NCBI GenBank assembly: GCA_014773175.1
Contig: VXCM01000731.1
Coordinates: 62,001 to 126,000 of the forward strand
DNA: 64,000 bases
Reading direction: 5' to 3'
DNA from: Lucifuga dentata
Lineage: Eukaryota > Chordata > Actinopteri > Ophidiiformes > Bythitidae
Below, piece by piece: positions 13,401 to 25,900 of the stretch; position 1 is the stretch's first letter; each line of letters starts with the position of its first letter. The notes below the pieces were generated by a model. It saw only the letters and a program-made list of their open reading frames with translations. It searched no databases and was not told the DNA's origin. The position numbers and the translations under genes were made by a program.

Positions 13401-14045
13401 CCCGAAATGCGCCGCCTGTTTACAACCCATCTTACCTACAGAGGTAAGTGTGATGCTACTTGATGAGAAGCGCTAAAAATAAATCACTTTAACCAGCGCG
13501 TTTTCTGTTCAATCTCCTGAAAGCACTTCAGATAAACTCAGTTATTGCTAAATGTCGCCTGACTGGTATCTGACCTCTGACCTTTGCGTCTTGTCCCGTT
13601 TCCTTCTCAGGGCAGTGAGGAGATCCTCAGGGTCGTGTCTATGAACAAAGATTATCATTTTGAGTGCTACCACTGCGAGGTGAGCGCGACTTTCCCTTAA
13701 GAAACCATTTTGCTTTCCTAGAGCATCAAATGTGAATGATTAGAGGCAGTGGTGGATGTGCAATGATTTCTGACTTTTATCTTGGAAGCGGTTTGACCTC
13801 ACTTCCTGTTTGCATTCCTCTCCTTATCTGTGTGTGTCCCCCCCTCAGGAGTGTGGAAAGCAGCTCTCCGATAAGGCCGGCTCGCAGTGTTTCCCCCTGG
13901 ACTCTCACCTCCTCTGCCACTCCTGTCACATGAGCAGGGTGTNGGCTCGCAGTGTTTCCCCCTGGACTCTCACCTCCTCTGCCACTCCTGTCACATGAGC
14001 AGGGTGTGCGCCACGCATAACGTTCCCCCCCACAACACACGCTGA
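7497..14045 (+). CDS. ajuba: LIM domain-containing protein Ajuba, 8 coding exons
   Basis: Ajuba is an adaptor of the Ajuba/LIMD1/WTIP (Zyxin-like) family. It works at cell junctions, in Hippo and mitotic signalling, and as a nuclear corepressor. Exons are 7497-9078, 11719-11820, 12595-12662, 12756-12818, 12961-13091, 13392-13443, 13611-13679 and 13849-14045. The protein is about 732 residues, longer than the human protein (538). Exon 1 encodes the disordered preLIM region with family landmarks: SKLLEKL near the N terminus, [37 protein letters not shown] and [12 protein letters not shown]. The last seven exons encode three tandem LIM domains from about residue 528, with Cys/His zinc ligands such as [33 protein letters not shown] and CHSCHM. 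I chose ATG 7497 because the protein then begins [14 protein letters not shown]. An in-frame extension to 7410 has no family likeness. The last exon is split by an N and a 64-bp duplication at 13943. Removing them gives a clean frame to the stop. Confidence 0.95.
9241..9393. repeat. GGAT-type minisatellite in ajuba intron 1
   Basis: These are tetranucleotide GGAT arrays around a unique spacer. The spacer is present twice because of a single-N join at 9325, so the second copy is probably an assembly artefact. Confidence 0.8.
10265..10425. mobile_element. TTAA-flanked MITE, copy B (left end only)
   Basis: A left end AGGAGCATAC directly after TTAA (10261-10264) is followed by the family's GATTTTGCATGTTTGAGCC block. 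Homology fades after about 160 bases, so this is a truncated or diverged copy in ajuba intron 1. Confidence 0.65.
11932..12489. mobile_element. TTAA-flanked MITE, copy C (full length, about 558 bp)
   Basis: The copy starts AGGACCATAC and ends GCATGGTCCT, with TTAA on both sides (11928-11931 and 12490-12493). The outer portions are inverted repeats of each other, including the TTTTGCATGTTTGAGCC block. No open frame of note. It lies in ajuba intron 2. Confidence 0.88.
12823..12849. repeat. (GT)n microsatellite next to an ajuba splice donor
   Basis: A GT array begins just inside the intron after the exon 12756-12818. A matching (CA)n tract (about 12671-12692) lies just after the donor of the previous exon. 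The two tracts could pair in the pre-mRNA across the 63-base exon. Confidence 0.8.
13141..13209. mobile_element. TTAA-flanked MITE, copy D (right end fragment)
   Basis: Only the right terminal segment is recognisable: the GAGCTAAAACATGCAAAATC block and the ending AAGGTCCT followed by TTAA (13210-13213). It lies in an ajuba intron. Confidence 0.6.
13879..14007. repeat. Single-N duplication artefact in the last ajuba exon
   Basis: Copies 13879-13942 and 13944-14007 are identical and separated by one N. The exon (197 bases) minus 65 is 132 bases, exactly 44 codons to the stop, so one copy is false. Confidence 0.9.
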
Positions 14046-14524
14046 TCGACCGCTACGCAGCCGCGTATGTTTATTAAAAAAAAACCAAAAAAAAAAAAAA
14101 AANAAAAAAAAAAAAAAAACCAACTGATCGTTACGCGCTCTCTTCCTCGACTCTTCCGCTTTCACACACTTCAACTCAGATTTTTTGGAACTGCTGATAC
14201 GTTTCCATTTTTGTTTTGGACTTGGTGCTCATCTCTGATCAGTCCTGTTGTCAGATGTACTGCCTGCTGTACTTCTATTACTGTACCGTAGTTCTAAGGG
14301 AACGGGAAAGAAACTACTGCTTTTTTTTTTTTTTAAATCCCGTACCCCAAATCTGGCTACTGTTTGCTGTAGAAGAACAAGGGAATTTTCAAAAACAGTT
14401 CTGTACATTTTGTTATCGCTAGCAAACAATTTGCACTTATAATTGACTTTACTGTAAGAGATTTGTTACATGAATCTGTACAATTTGGAGAGGAAAAAAA
14501 CATTCCTGTATTTCTGTTGTAATT

Positions 14525-14530
14525 AATAAA
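14525..14530 (+). promoter_or_regulatory. Candidate polyadenylation signal of ajuba
   Basis: AATAAA lies about 480 bases after the ajuba stop codon, in AT-rich sequence. It is a plausible 3' end for the plus-strand transcript. Confidence 0.55.
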
Positions 14531-15252
14531 TATTTTAATTTGTGTTTCAACATTTTTTTTTTTTTAGACTGCAGTGATGATTTTAGTATAAGCAAAACCG
14601 AATTAAGAAAAAAAAATACATGAACAAATGAGCTGATAACCAATTTAAATTTAATAATTCTTGCATTCTTGGTACATTCTGCACTTTCAGGACAAGAAAA
14701 AAAACCTGCAAAATCAAATCGTTTCCAACTAAAAACAAATTAAAACATTAAAACTAACCATTACTCTCTGAGAAGATAAACTTTTACCCTTACGTTTATG
14801 ATTGAAGGGTTGCAATAGTTACAAACTAACGGCGACTCCAGTGCAGGGACAGTCGTTTCCCCTCTGAATCAATGTTTTTGTTTGCCCTTAACATCCACCA
14901 AAGACAAACTCGGCCATATGCAGGACTCCTGCGTCACCACAACACACGATACGCTACGTCTCATCAGCAGGACACTTTGACAATCAGCACTAATTGTATT
15001 CTTTGTGGTAGAGGGAGACGGAGGTTAACACACAAACTTTACCTGCTTTAACTCACGACGGCCCTCCGAGGCTGAAATGACTGATAAAATGTCAAAGACA
15101 ACAAAATGATTTCCTTCATACAGACAAAGATTGCCTGTAAATTTAGCTTTAAAAAAAAACAAAAAAAAACTAAGCTAAAAATCAGTGCTGAAGTTGAACT
15201 AAAACTGATAGTTGAAAATATTTGAGGGTGAGGGTTCTATTTTGGGTTGGTT

Positions 15253-15258
15253 TTTATT
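15253..15258 (-). promoter_or_regulatory. Candidate polyadenylation signal of ACIN1
   Basis: AATAAA on the minus strand, about 580 bases beyond the ACIN1 stop codon at 15840. The evidence is hexamer and spacing only. Confidence 0.4.
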
Positions 15259-15777
15259 ACAGGGCTGAGCAGGAAGGAACTAGGCGCCCGCAGAACGAAA
15301 ATAAAGAGCCGAGCTCCCAAACCTCAGCGAGCCAAATAACCACCGCCCTCCTCGCCTCTTCTTCAACCAACGGAATTAACAGCGCTAACCGGAGATGAGG
15401 AGGATCACTGCTGCTCTCTACAGGGAAAAACAAAACAAAAAAAAAAAAACNAAAAAAAAAAAAACAGGACTGATTGGAACTTTGCTTCTGGAAGACAGAA
15501 GAACAGAATGAGAACTGGAAAGCTGGACGAGCCGTTGATTTGCTGTGAAGACAAGCTTAACTGTCATGTGATCGACATTTTCTGCATAAATGGACATCGG
15601 GGAGGAAGAGGAAATGGCAGGAGTGTGTGTGGAAGACGACGTTGGTGTCAGAGTTGACAAATTAAAGCGCGGTGGGGCAGGTAGTGAGGAGCAGACACAA
15701 GTCCTGAACGTGAGACAATAGAAACATGTCACGCCTTCCTAAGACTTCCTGTCTGCTGCGTCCCGCACTAATCTGCA

Positions 15778-15815
<38 letters not shown>

Positions 15816-15839
15816 TCTTTCCCTGCAGCCATTGGGCCC

Positions 15840-18800
15840 TCAGCGGCGTCGGTCCCTGGGGTTGCTGCGGCTACGGGACCGCCGCCCATTGCCGGTGCCC
15901 ATCGAGGGTCGACTAGGCCGATGTCCGTCCCTCTTCTTGTCCCCCTCCCTGTCTCGGGCACGATCCCTCTCCCTGTCTCCCTCTCCTCCCCGCCCTGGAC
16001 CTCCGCTGCTCGCTGTCATGCCGCTGTCCTTCTCCCTGCTCTTCACCCGCTCCTTCTTTTCCTCCTCACGCTTCTTCTCCTCCTCCTGCTGCTGCTCCTT
16101 GCGCCGCCGCTCTCGCTCTTTTTGCCGCTCTTCGCGGTCCAGAACCCTCTGCACCACCTGGATGGAGCGAGGACAGCCCGGTTACGTGACATAATTCTTA
16201 ACCGAGGGCGTACAAATAGAAGAGCGAGGGAAGATGAGTGAGTGTCACAAACAAACACGAACGAGACAAAATCAAAGCCCAACCTGCTCCTCGGTGAGGG
16301 GAAGCCAGTATATACATGGAGCCGCTTTGGTCTTGAGGAACAGGTCATCTAGCATTTTGGACGGAGGCTCGTCTGCTTTCTCTGTTAATGAGAATGAACA
16401 GAAATTAACACATTTTCTCAACATCTACTCGTGTTTTATTCCTGCTTTTCCCTTTTCTTTCCTTTTTATTCACATCTATCAAACTAGAGCGAGATGCTAA
16501 TAACATTCACCTTTCTTATCCGTCTTCCTTTCCTTGCTCTTGGCCCGCTCTCTCCTCCTCCGCTCGCGGTNCCTTTCTTATCCGTCTTCCTTTCCTTGCT
16601 CTTGGCCCGCTCTCTCCTCCTCCGCTCGCGGTCTCTGGATCGAGACCGCTGGTTGTTCTGTCCTGGCGTGGCAAATTCCCTAATCTTATCCCGGTCCCAC
16701 TCCCGTTCGCCACGGGCCCGTTCTCTCCGTTCCATCTCTCTCTCCCGCTCTGCCCACTGGTCCCGCACGCTGGTCACGCCTCGGTCCCTTTCGCGATCCC
16801 GGTCTCTCCCCGGCTCCCTGTCCCGTTCCCTGTCCCGGTCTCTTTCCCGGTCCCGTTCGGGCATAAGTGGGGGCAGCCGGTTCTGAGGACCGCTTGGCTG
16901 AGCAACGTGATCCTCCTCCCTGTCTGGCTTCAGGATGCCTTTGTGGAAGTCCATCTGCAGAGAACAAAAGATTACAAATGAGAGGAAAAATTGCAAAACT
17001 GTTTAAGGTGGAGTGTGTTGGATGGACACCAAATTATGTGGAGAGATGATACACAGCAAATACACACGAGCCACTTGATGCTGAAATAACATTCTTCTGA
17101 GTCAAGTCACAGTGTAAGTTTACAGCTTATAAGTTAGAATAACGCTTCTGATCACACAACAAAGACACTTTGATATACTGGTAAGTCCACAGCTTTTTTT
17201 TTTTTTCTTTGCAGGATATATTTAAATTTACTTCAACTACCAAAGACAAAATGCAGCATGTGGCCGTTTGTTACCTCGTCCTGCTCGCAAAAGTCCACAC
17301 TGAGGACCTTAGGGTTGCTCTGAGGCCATTTCACCCCGTGGAGAGCAGCTCTGGTGGCTACCGCCTCCTCTGTTGTAGTGTACTGAAGGAGAGAGAGAAA
17401 CAAGAGGAATAGAGTTATCTGTGCAAAAAATATCTGTTACCAAAGAATTTTCCCAACAGTCCATTCAAGCTGATCTAGAATATGCAAAGATGAGCAGACG
17501 GTTCGTTTGGAGACACTCACTGTGACGAAGCAGTGAGATTTGATCTTGTCAATCCAGAATCCCTCTTCCACCATGCTGCCGGTCTGGTTCAGCAGCTCTT
17601 TGAGCTGGCCCAGGGTGAACGGCCGTACCTATGACACAAGAAAGGGTCACGGGTCACTCTTGGTTGTGATTTTAAGGTGGAATGGAGGGTGTTAAGCGAG
17701 AGGAATGACCGCATCACTGCGACACACGAGGCTGTGCAAGCAGCAGCTGATCTTATATGTTGATGTTACAGATTACAGCTTTTGCTTCCAAAGTCAAATC
17801 AGGATAATATGCTTGATTAGGAACAGCCAATCAGAGTAAAATTGGGGGAAACAGGTTCCAGGCAGCTAGGGAAAGAGTTCTCAACCTCCTGTATTTTTGT
17901 GGTGTTATGGCAGCATGTGAACACCTGTTTTTCTCAGAGCAGAGAGGCGAGATTAGATTAGTTTGATCCCCATCTTACCATGTCTCTGGCTTACATGACA
18001 CAAGTCTAACAAAGTGCAAAGGCCAGTCATTATGTGTGTAATGTCTAGTCTTGTCACAGACTGTTTAGTCATGTGAAGTCCCCCCCCCCACCTTTGGGTG
18101 ATGCTTGACTACAGCAGTAATACCAGAGTCTTCCTCTCTAATTATGGGTGTGATGGTGATGCAATTACCACCAGCATCAGCACAATGGGCCTCATTCATG
18201 AAAAGTTCCTGAGTGCAGATTTGATCTTAACTAGTGTTTATTTATAAGTGTGGGAAACTTTTTTTTTAAAATTTTTTTGGTCGTAGAGAATGGGGTTGGA
18301 ACACCACATACACATCCACACCCCCACACACACACGAAATCAGAGGGGATGCTACAAACAAACCCACCAGGTTGGTCATGTGGATGATTTTTGAGATTTT
18401 GCCTCGTGGTGGCGAGGGCTGCCTGTTTGTGCGGATGGGGTCATCGATGGTGATGGACACGCCGGACTTCTGCTGGCTGATGGAGCGGCGCACCAGACTG
18501 TCGTTGGGGGTAACTGTGGGGAAACAGAGGGATGAGGTGAGAAGAAGCAAGGGGGATCAGACACAGAACCCGCAAACTTCTCATCTCGTCTTCGGCACCG
18601 CTGTTTACCTTTCGTTGCCTCGGCGTCGAGCGCAGCAGATGCCTGTGTCTCCATGTCTTCTTCAGAGTGGCTGTTCTTCCTGTTTCCTTTGGAACTCCTG
18701 TGTTGTTTTTCTCTGTCTACTTTTTCTTTTTCTTTCTCTTCCTCTTCCTCTTCATTTCCCTGTCCGTTTTCCTGGCTGTCGCCTGGGACCACCTAGAGAA

Positions 18801-21800
18801 AAATTACAGATGGAATATTTGCAATTCAATTTGTGTTACAGTTCCATACACACACACACGCACACACGCTGACAAAGTGACTAATAAAACAAAGTAATTA
18901 TTGATAAAACGAGAACATTATTCTGATTTCCAGCGTGCTTAAAGATGAGGTTTTCCAGCTGAAACGCCTCTCCTGACCTGAGTGACCGTGCGTCGGATCT
19001 TCAGGCCTTTGTCCTGGTTGTTCCTGCTGCTCTCCAGGCCCTCCTCGTCTCCAGAGAGCTGTAGCTCCTCGGGGTGCAGCTCCACAACTGCATCCTGGCT
19101 GACCTTGATATCTGGGATCAAAGACTGAGGGCGAGAGGATGACAGGGAAAAGTGTAAAAATGAAAAGAGAGCAAAAGGAAAAAGACAGTGAGGACAAAAA
19201 ATGAGCAGATGAAAAGATGACAGAGGAATAAAGAGAATTTTTGACATACATGTGGTAACTAGTAAAGTCAAACTGGAATATAAGCATTGTTTCCTCCTCC
19301 ATCATTCACCTTCAGTGAGTCTGTGGTGATGCTAATAGACGGCTTCTTAGCCGTGACCGCCGTGCTGGAGCCCCACCGCCTTTTCCTTCCTGCTGCAGTG
19401 CCCAGCTCAGAGTCTCCTGCTCCTCCTTCTGCTGTGGCTGGAGACGTCTTGCTGCCTGGAGAGTGAAATCAGTATGATGTCGCTCATCAGTGAGGAGGAG
19501 AGAGAGAAAACATACTCCCATATGGAGGATTTGATCTCTGTTGAACGGAGCTTTACTGACAAACTATATACTAAGCTCAATGCAGAAATATTTTCATATT
19601 TTAACCCAAATGTTTTCCCAAGGGGGAATCAGTCATAAATGGATTTAAATCACTTAAACTTTCAGCAGCTACAGTATATTCCTGTATTTGTTCAGATAAA
19701 GTGATACAGCAATAACCTTGTCACGTTTATCCTGGATTTTGGTACTAAAAAAGGACTTCTATGCAAGAGGCTTCTTGATTTTTGATGCATTTGATGCTTA
19801 TGGGAATTACGATGGATGTGCATTGCAGACTGCTAGAAGCCATGTGAACATGACTCTTGCATAAAGGCGAAAGATCCAGGACTCGGGAGAAACGCGCAGC
19901 TGGTATACTCACTGGTCAAGGAGATCTTGCGAGCAGCAAAAGCCTTGGGAGTGGTGCTCTGGAAAAAGAGAGAGACAGAAAGAGAACATACAGAAACCCC
20001 AGGGGTGTGGGGCGAGATGAGAACTGCAGTCCAGACCCAACAGACATCAACAGAGAGGAGGTGAAACAGGAAAAAGTGNGGGGGAGGGGGTGGGTTCTCG
20101 GTCGATGCAGACAGACTCCAGACGCATTTCCGCCTTCCACCTCTGCTCAAAGACACTGAGATAAATCATTAAACTATTCCTTTTGTATGTGTGTGTGTGT
20201 ATGTGTGTGATAAAGAGAGTCAAGAGGAAGGGGTGGGTGGGTAGATTCTATTGGCAAACCAAGAAACATGAAGGGTCATATTTTAATGTGGTAGATTATT
20301 ATGAGATACTGGCCATCAGAGCACTCTGACAATAGGAAGGATTAAAGTATACTTGCAAAGTGTCCATTGGCAGGTGTGTGTGTCTGTCTTTCCATACAAC
20401 TTATGCAATATTAAACTGGTTCTGTATAGTTCTGATGTAACATATTAGGCTGTGTGGTAATCGCCCCGTGAGACCAAAGGCATCTCTACAGCAGACGAGC
20501 AGTGGTGGATGTCGTTTCTGTTCTCTGGAGTAGAGGCGGAGAGCCGAGCACTGAAGCCTGTCAGCCACAACCAAAGAAATCTCAATTAACACTGCATTTG
20601 CTACTCGCACAGAAGATGTGTCATACTTGGCAACAGACGTCTGTTAAATCCACGGCATTTGTTGAAAAGTATGACGAGCGCTGTCGTCTTGGTGCGAAAA
20701 TCCAAATTGAAACTGCAGTGGGTGCGACAGTTCTAAAGTTTCCGCTAACTTTACAAATAAGGAAAAGAATGCAGTCCTTTCATTTATGACCAAAATGATC
20801 TGAAGAGAAGGAAAGTGTTTTTACAGTTATTTGTTTAAAAAAAAAAAAAAAAAANCATTGACACCTGATTCCTTACTGGCTCGACTATGGCCCAACCGCA
20901 CGACAGTGTGTACTGTATCTAGGCAACAAGGATCCAATCAGAGAAGGCAGAGGAGTGAGGGCGGGGCTCGATTTGAGTTTGCAGGTTAGCCAGGAGACAG
21001 GAACTGATCACTGGATTGGACTTTCTGTTCTTGCAGGGGGCTGGGGAGGACTTTTCTTGATCGACTGCTGATTGTGAAGTCACACATCAGTCTCTTTTGG
21101 CATTTTCAACGTGTGATGAATTCAGACGGATGGGGGCTGAGGTACACTTTGTTAAAGTCCATGATCTGTGAGAGATGAAAGCTTTAAAAAAAAAAAAAAA
21201 AAAAATCCATTTGTGACACTCCATTTGTCTTTGGCAATAAGTTCTCCAATAAATTGTCCAATAAGTCTATGACACACTGAAACTGTCACATGTCGACGTC
21301 CTGTGATGTGGTTGCTTGTTCAGGAGGAACGAGTTCATGTGTTTAATAGTCCATCAGGCTTGTGTAGCTAAACTGCTGCACCAAGCGCCGTTCTTCAATG
21401 TGTTCTGGCCTGTGACGGCACAGAAAAGCTCTTTCTCAAGTCTCGAAATGGGAATAAAGGAAAAATAATCCATGAGAATTTGGATATCCTTGTCTAATTA
21501 TATTACAAGGAGTGTTCAAAAAGAGGAGGCTGATGGATGTCACTTTGAGTTTATTTGTTAGCATGACCGTCGTTGCACTCGTGGAACACGGGAGGCGATC
21601 ATACCTGATGCAATGATCAAACTACAGGTCCTGAGCAGAAGTAGAATACCATTATCTCCTGATAAAACCTGTATTTCAAGTGTGACCGCATAATGTCCTT
21701 TAATGTTTCTGCTGCAGTGCTGGTGCTGAGTTCAGGGGGTCAGGTTCTCTAATGACGTCAGTCGACTCGCACCACACTGAGCAATGTGAGAAAACACAAG

Positions 21801-22890
21801 TCTCTTTTGAAGACCGGCCAGCTTGTGAAAGGCAGAGGATGAGTCTTATCCTTGGAAGCTTAAACAAATAAAGCATTCCTGACTGTGAGTAAAATTCCTC
21901 GTTGTCACGTCACTGGAAAGCATTCCAGTTAAACACTCCCACAATGTTCTTTCAAGAACATTATTGTGATTGCTCCACTGTGTGATAAACTTAAAACCCC
22001 AAAACAGGGACGCTCAAATCCTGATCAATGAATGATTTAGACCAGGAGTTCTGATTTAGACCAGGAGTTCAGGGCAGCACACTGCCATTACTCCATCCAA
22101 GCAGCAGGGGGCAGTGTGGGGTTAGACAGAGATAAAAATGAGAGGAAAAGCTTTAGTTTGGGGTTTTTTAAAGAGTGTGTGCAGGAGTAAGAAAGTCCTG
22201 CAGTCTTTTCCTCTCTGAAGCAGAGGAAATGTGTTGTTTCTCTGAGTGAAGAAGTCGTCATGGGGCGCCGCTTGAAGATTGTAATTGTCCACAAAATGGC
22301 AGATGGGCGAGTTTAGGGAGGCGGGGGAGGTGCCATACAGATAGTTACACCCCTTCCCCTTCCCTTACTCTATTCAACGCCACCGCACAGTACAGTTCAG
22401 TCCGGTTAGGATCAGCAAGCAGGCTTCCAAACCCTGGGGCAGGGTTACCATGACAACTGTGTGCTGCTGCAGTTACCATGGCTGCCACTGCTGCCAGTGG
22501 TGGTTCTGATGAAAACTCCAGTTCCTGCTGGCTCAGCGCATCACTGGAGGAATACAAGGGCAGCCGTGCAGGCTCAGGCTTTACTCAGTGCCATGGGGGT
22601 TGTAGACTCTGGGCCTAATTCAGGTACCACCGAGGCGCTTGGGCATAGCGGGACAGGAGTTGTAGGAGGAGTAGGAGGAGGAGTGGAGGAGGTGGTGGTG
22701 GTGTTGGTAGTACGCAGCAGGTACCATTAGGGGCAATGGAAGAGGCATGGGCACCTTCATAACAAAGCAATCAATGGGGTTTTAAACAGCAATCACACCA
22801 TCAATAAATATAGTGAGAGAACAGCGTTCATGATGGGATACACAGGCAAAAGATGGAGAGTGGTGAGGTAAACAGGGGGGGAGAGAGAGN

Positions 22891-22926
<36 letters not shown>

Positions 22927-25900
22927 AGAAACAAGCCCTGATGCATCCCAACATACTTGTCAGGTCCATTACTCATGCAAACCCAAGAGTAAAACAAAAC
23001 CCAACCCAAGGACTATTTTAAAACCCTGCATGCTTTAAGAATCGCACAAATAACCCCAAATACTGACAATTCTAATGAAATAAATTACAATACTGCCTCA
23101 GTAAATGAGATTACCTAATTTAGGTACTCAAGCTAAGAAATTCAAGAGCTCAATGTCTAATATGCACTTTAAAAAATAAATGCGTGAGCATGTTCTCATG
23201 CTGCTTTTCAACTAATTCCAAGTGACTCAGTTCTAAAGGATGAAGGTTTGTCTGTTAAAATAGCTTCAATGACAACAATCTAATCTTTAAAATTCATGAA
23301 ATTATGGTTCTCTCTCTCTCTCTCTCACACACACATATGTACACACAAACATACTAACAATGATAAGAATAGCATGCGCCCTCTGTGGTATGGATGTCTT
23401 CAGGGACAGGACACATAACTAGTGTTTTTGTGAGAGAGACTGTCCCAGTTAGTTATAAGAAATTTGTTGCACTAAATTAAAGATGAAAGGGATCAGCTTT
23501 GTAAGCCAGGACCCAACTCCAACTCAACTCCTGCTGGTTTGCTTGTAGGAACATTTAAAGAAATGTCAAAGTGGGTTGATCTGAGCATTTAAGAGGATAA
23601 AAGAATTCAAAAACCTCTATACAGTGTCATTTTTTGAAAAAAAATAAAAATAAAAAAAAAATAATTAAAATATCTGTCATTACTGAGGATTAAAATGTTT
23701 GGTGTTGGGTTGGTTTTGAGTAACCCTCTCAACTTATTCTGCCAACTAAGCATGCGTGTATGTGAATGAGGAGGCTAGTTAGTGGGAAACAGAGCAAAGA
23801 CCCGGGAGCTGCTACCCTCGCGGACGCCTTACCTCCTCCAGGCGGCCCTCACTGTTCTCTGGCTCGGCCTCAGAGGCCGGTNGCGGACGCCTTACCTCCT
23901 CCAGGCGGCCCTCACTGTTCTCTGGCTCGGCCTCAGAGGCCGGTTGCTGGGCCATGGAGCTCTCAGAGTCTGGTTCCACCTCGGTCACAGCGGCCGCGCT
24001 GGGCTCCGACACCTCCCTGTGGAGTGGGCAGAAGAGACAAGATAGGCAGGGTCAACAAAAAAAACTCATTCCGAACAGTCAATGTATACCGAAAAATATC
24101 TACTTCTGACTTATTTTAATAGTAAATACTTTAATCTTCACCAATGTTATCATCATTTATTACTGCTGTGTCAAGATAATATGCTAGGTTTACAGTCAAA
24201 CTCTGACTATTGGTGCGAGTGGGATAGTGAAAATATGTTAACTTTGAGAATATATTAAGTCTCACAAACAAAACAAAAAACAGGCTGCTTCACGTGTATC
24301 AAATGTAGAAGAAAAGCCGAAAGATAAATAAAAGAAAAGGATTTTCCAGTATTAGCTTTACGGCCAGGGCAAAACAAGGGTTAGTTGCAGAGCAGGAAAC
24401 AGCAGAGGAGCAAACAGACAAAACCATGCGTAGGAGAGGACAGAGGAAGTACTGGAAGAGTCTGGGGAAGGGTGCTCATGGCAGAGATCTGAGTCAGCCC
24501 CGCTATAAATAACTCACCAGCTAACCGATACCAAGGGTCACAAACACTCCTCAACTTAACTTATAGTCCAGGTCACACACTCACAGCTGAGACCACACAC
24601 AGATGCTCATCATCTGATCCATGCAGGGCTGCTATGGGGAGAAAAAAAAATAAAGCACTGCCTCGAAAAATAAAAGTCGTGCTACAGAGTCAGATCTCAC
24701 ATAGCCAGTTGCTTTTTCATGCAAGTTTCATCTCCTCCATCTAACAAAGAGCAAACAAAGCGACTGTCATCATGACATTTTCTGCTAAAATTCTCCTCCA
24801 AATTGCCTTAACACTGCTATTGAAAAGCCCTGCTACTTCTGCCATGTTAAGACAGATACCCAGGCAGCATTCTCTAAGTGAGAGCAGAATCCCTCTCTTC
24901 GTTAGTGCGACTTCTCTTGCACTTTTTGCCTCATTACACGGAATTAAGTGGCATAACAGATTTATAAATATTTTAATTTACAAAAAAATATTGAAGTAAT
25001 GTATAATATTGTTACTGAATTTCAGGTACTAGCATGAGGACTGATCTCTGCAACATTTTTCTCTCTAGTACGCTAGCAGTGTATTTCTCAAGTTATTGCA
25101 GAAAATTCCTACATATTCAGTTGTGAACAACAAGATCTGCAATTCACCATTTTCCTGAATGCCTCACAATCACCACTAGTATCAAAATTGTTTCTATCAC
25201 TGAGTGATTCACTGCCTTTTTAGACTGATCAGACAAGTAATCCACTTTATGCAAGAGTACTTATCATAACAACTGTATCAATGTCTCTTCAGCTTCCTAA
25301 TTACTCATTCGAAGTGTAGCACGGCCAAACCTCGGCTTTTCTCTTTCAGGTCGCAGGGCTTGTGACAAAGCTTTGTTGTGTCTTTAAGAGAAGGGACTGT
25401 AACGTTACTCTTTGCACTATTCAGATCTACCCGGAAGGTTAGAAGACGAGCCTTTTCAACCTCCTTCTCTGGAGATTAGTTGCTGGCAGGAGTGTAGGCA
25501 AGAAGAGAGCGTTTACCCCTCCTCCACGCCACGTATGTTCTCCGTGTTCGCCCTAGGTGTGGATATGGATGCTGGAGTNACCCCTCCTCCACGCCACGTA
25601 TGTTCTCCGTGTTCGCCCTAGGTGTGGATATGGATGCTGGAGTGTGTTTGTGGCCAAGGAGCAAGACCGCAGACACACCTGCACGATGAAAAGCTACGAA
25701 AGGGGACAGATGTCAACTAGAAACCTAACCCCTTAATCAGGAGTGGCTCAAGTGGGCAAGAGCGTGCCTCTGATTGGATTATTAAAGGTTTCGCCCTCCA
25801 TTTCAGATTGAGCCGGTTTATTCTGATAAAAGTCTTACAGGAAGCTTTTTGTATCGATTGAATAATTATTAGTGGAATAAGAAGCTCCATGTGCACTCTG

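Larger units (their letters stand above)
14046..15839. other. Convergent 3' untranslated regions of ajuba and ACIN1
   Basis: The two genes converge here. The first part is the ajuba 3' UTR (poly-A tract with N at 14103, then AT-rich sequence to the signal at 14525). The second half is probably the ACIN1 3' UTR, with a minus-strand AATAAA at 15253-15258 about 580 bases after its stop. A CT array lies at about 15781-15812 and an N-broken poly-A at about 15452. I see no gene. Confidence 0.55.

Noticed and set aside
15832..16886. Plus-strand frames rich in Leu, Ser and Arg opposite the ACIN1 C-terminal exons
   Set aside because: They are antisense shadows of Arg/Glu/Asp-rich codons in ACIN1.
22580..22745. 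Short minus-strand frame rich in His, Ser and Tyr ([16 protein letters not shown]) in an ACIN1 intron
   Set aside because: It arises from a GGAGGT-type simple repeat, has no matching splice sites, and resembles nothing known.
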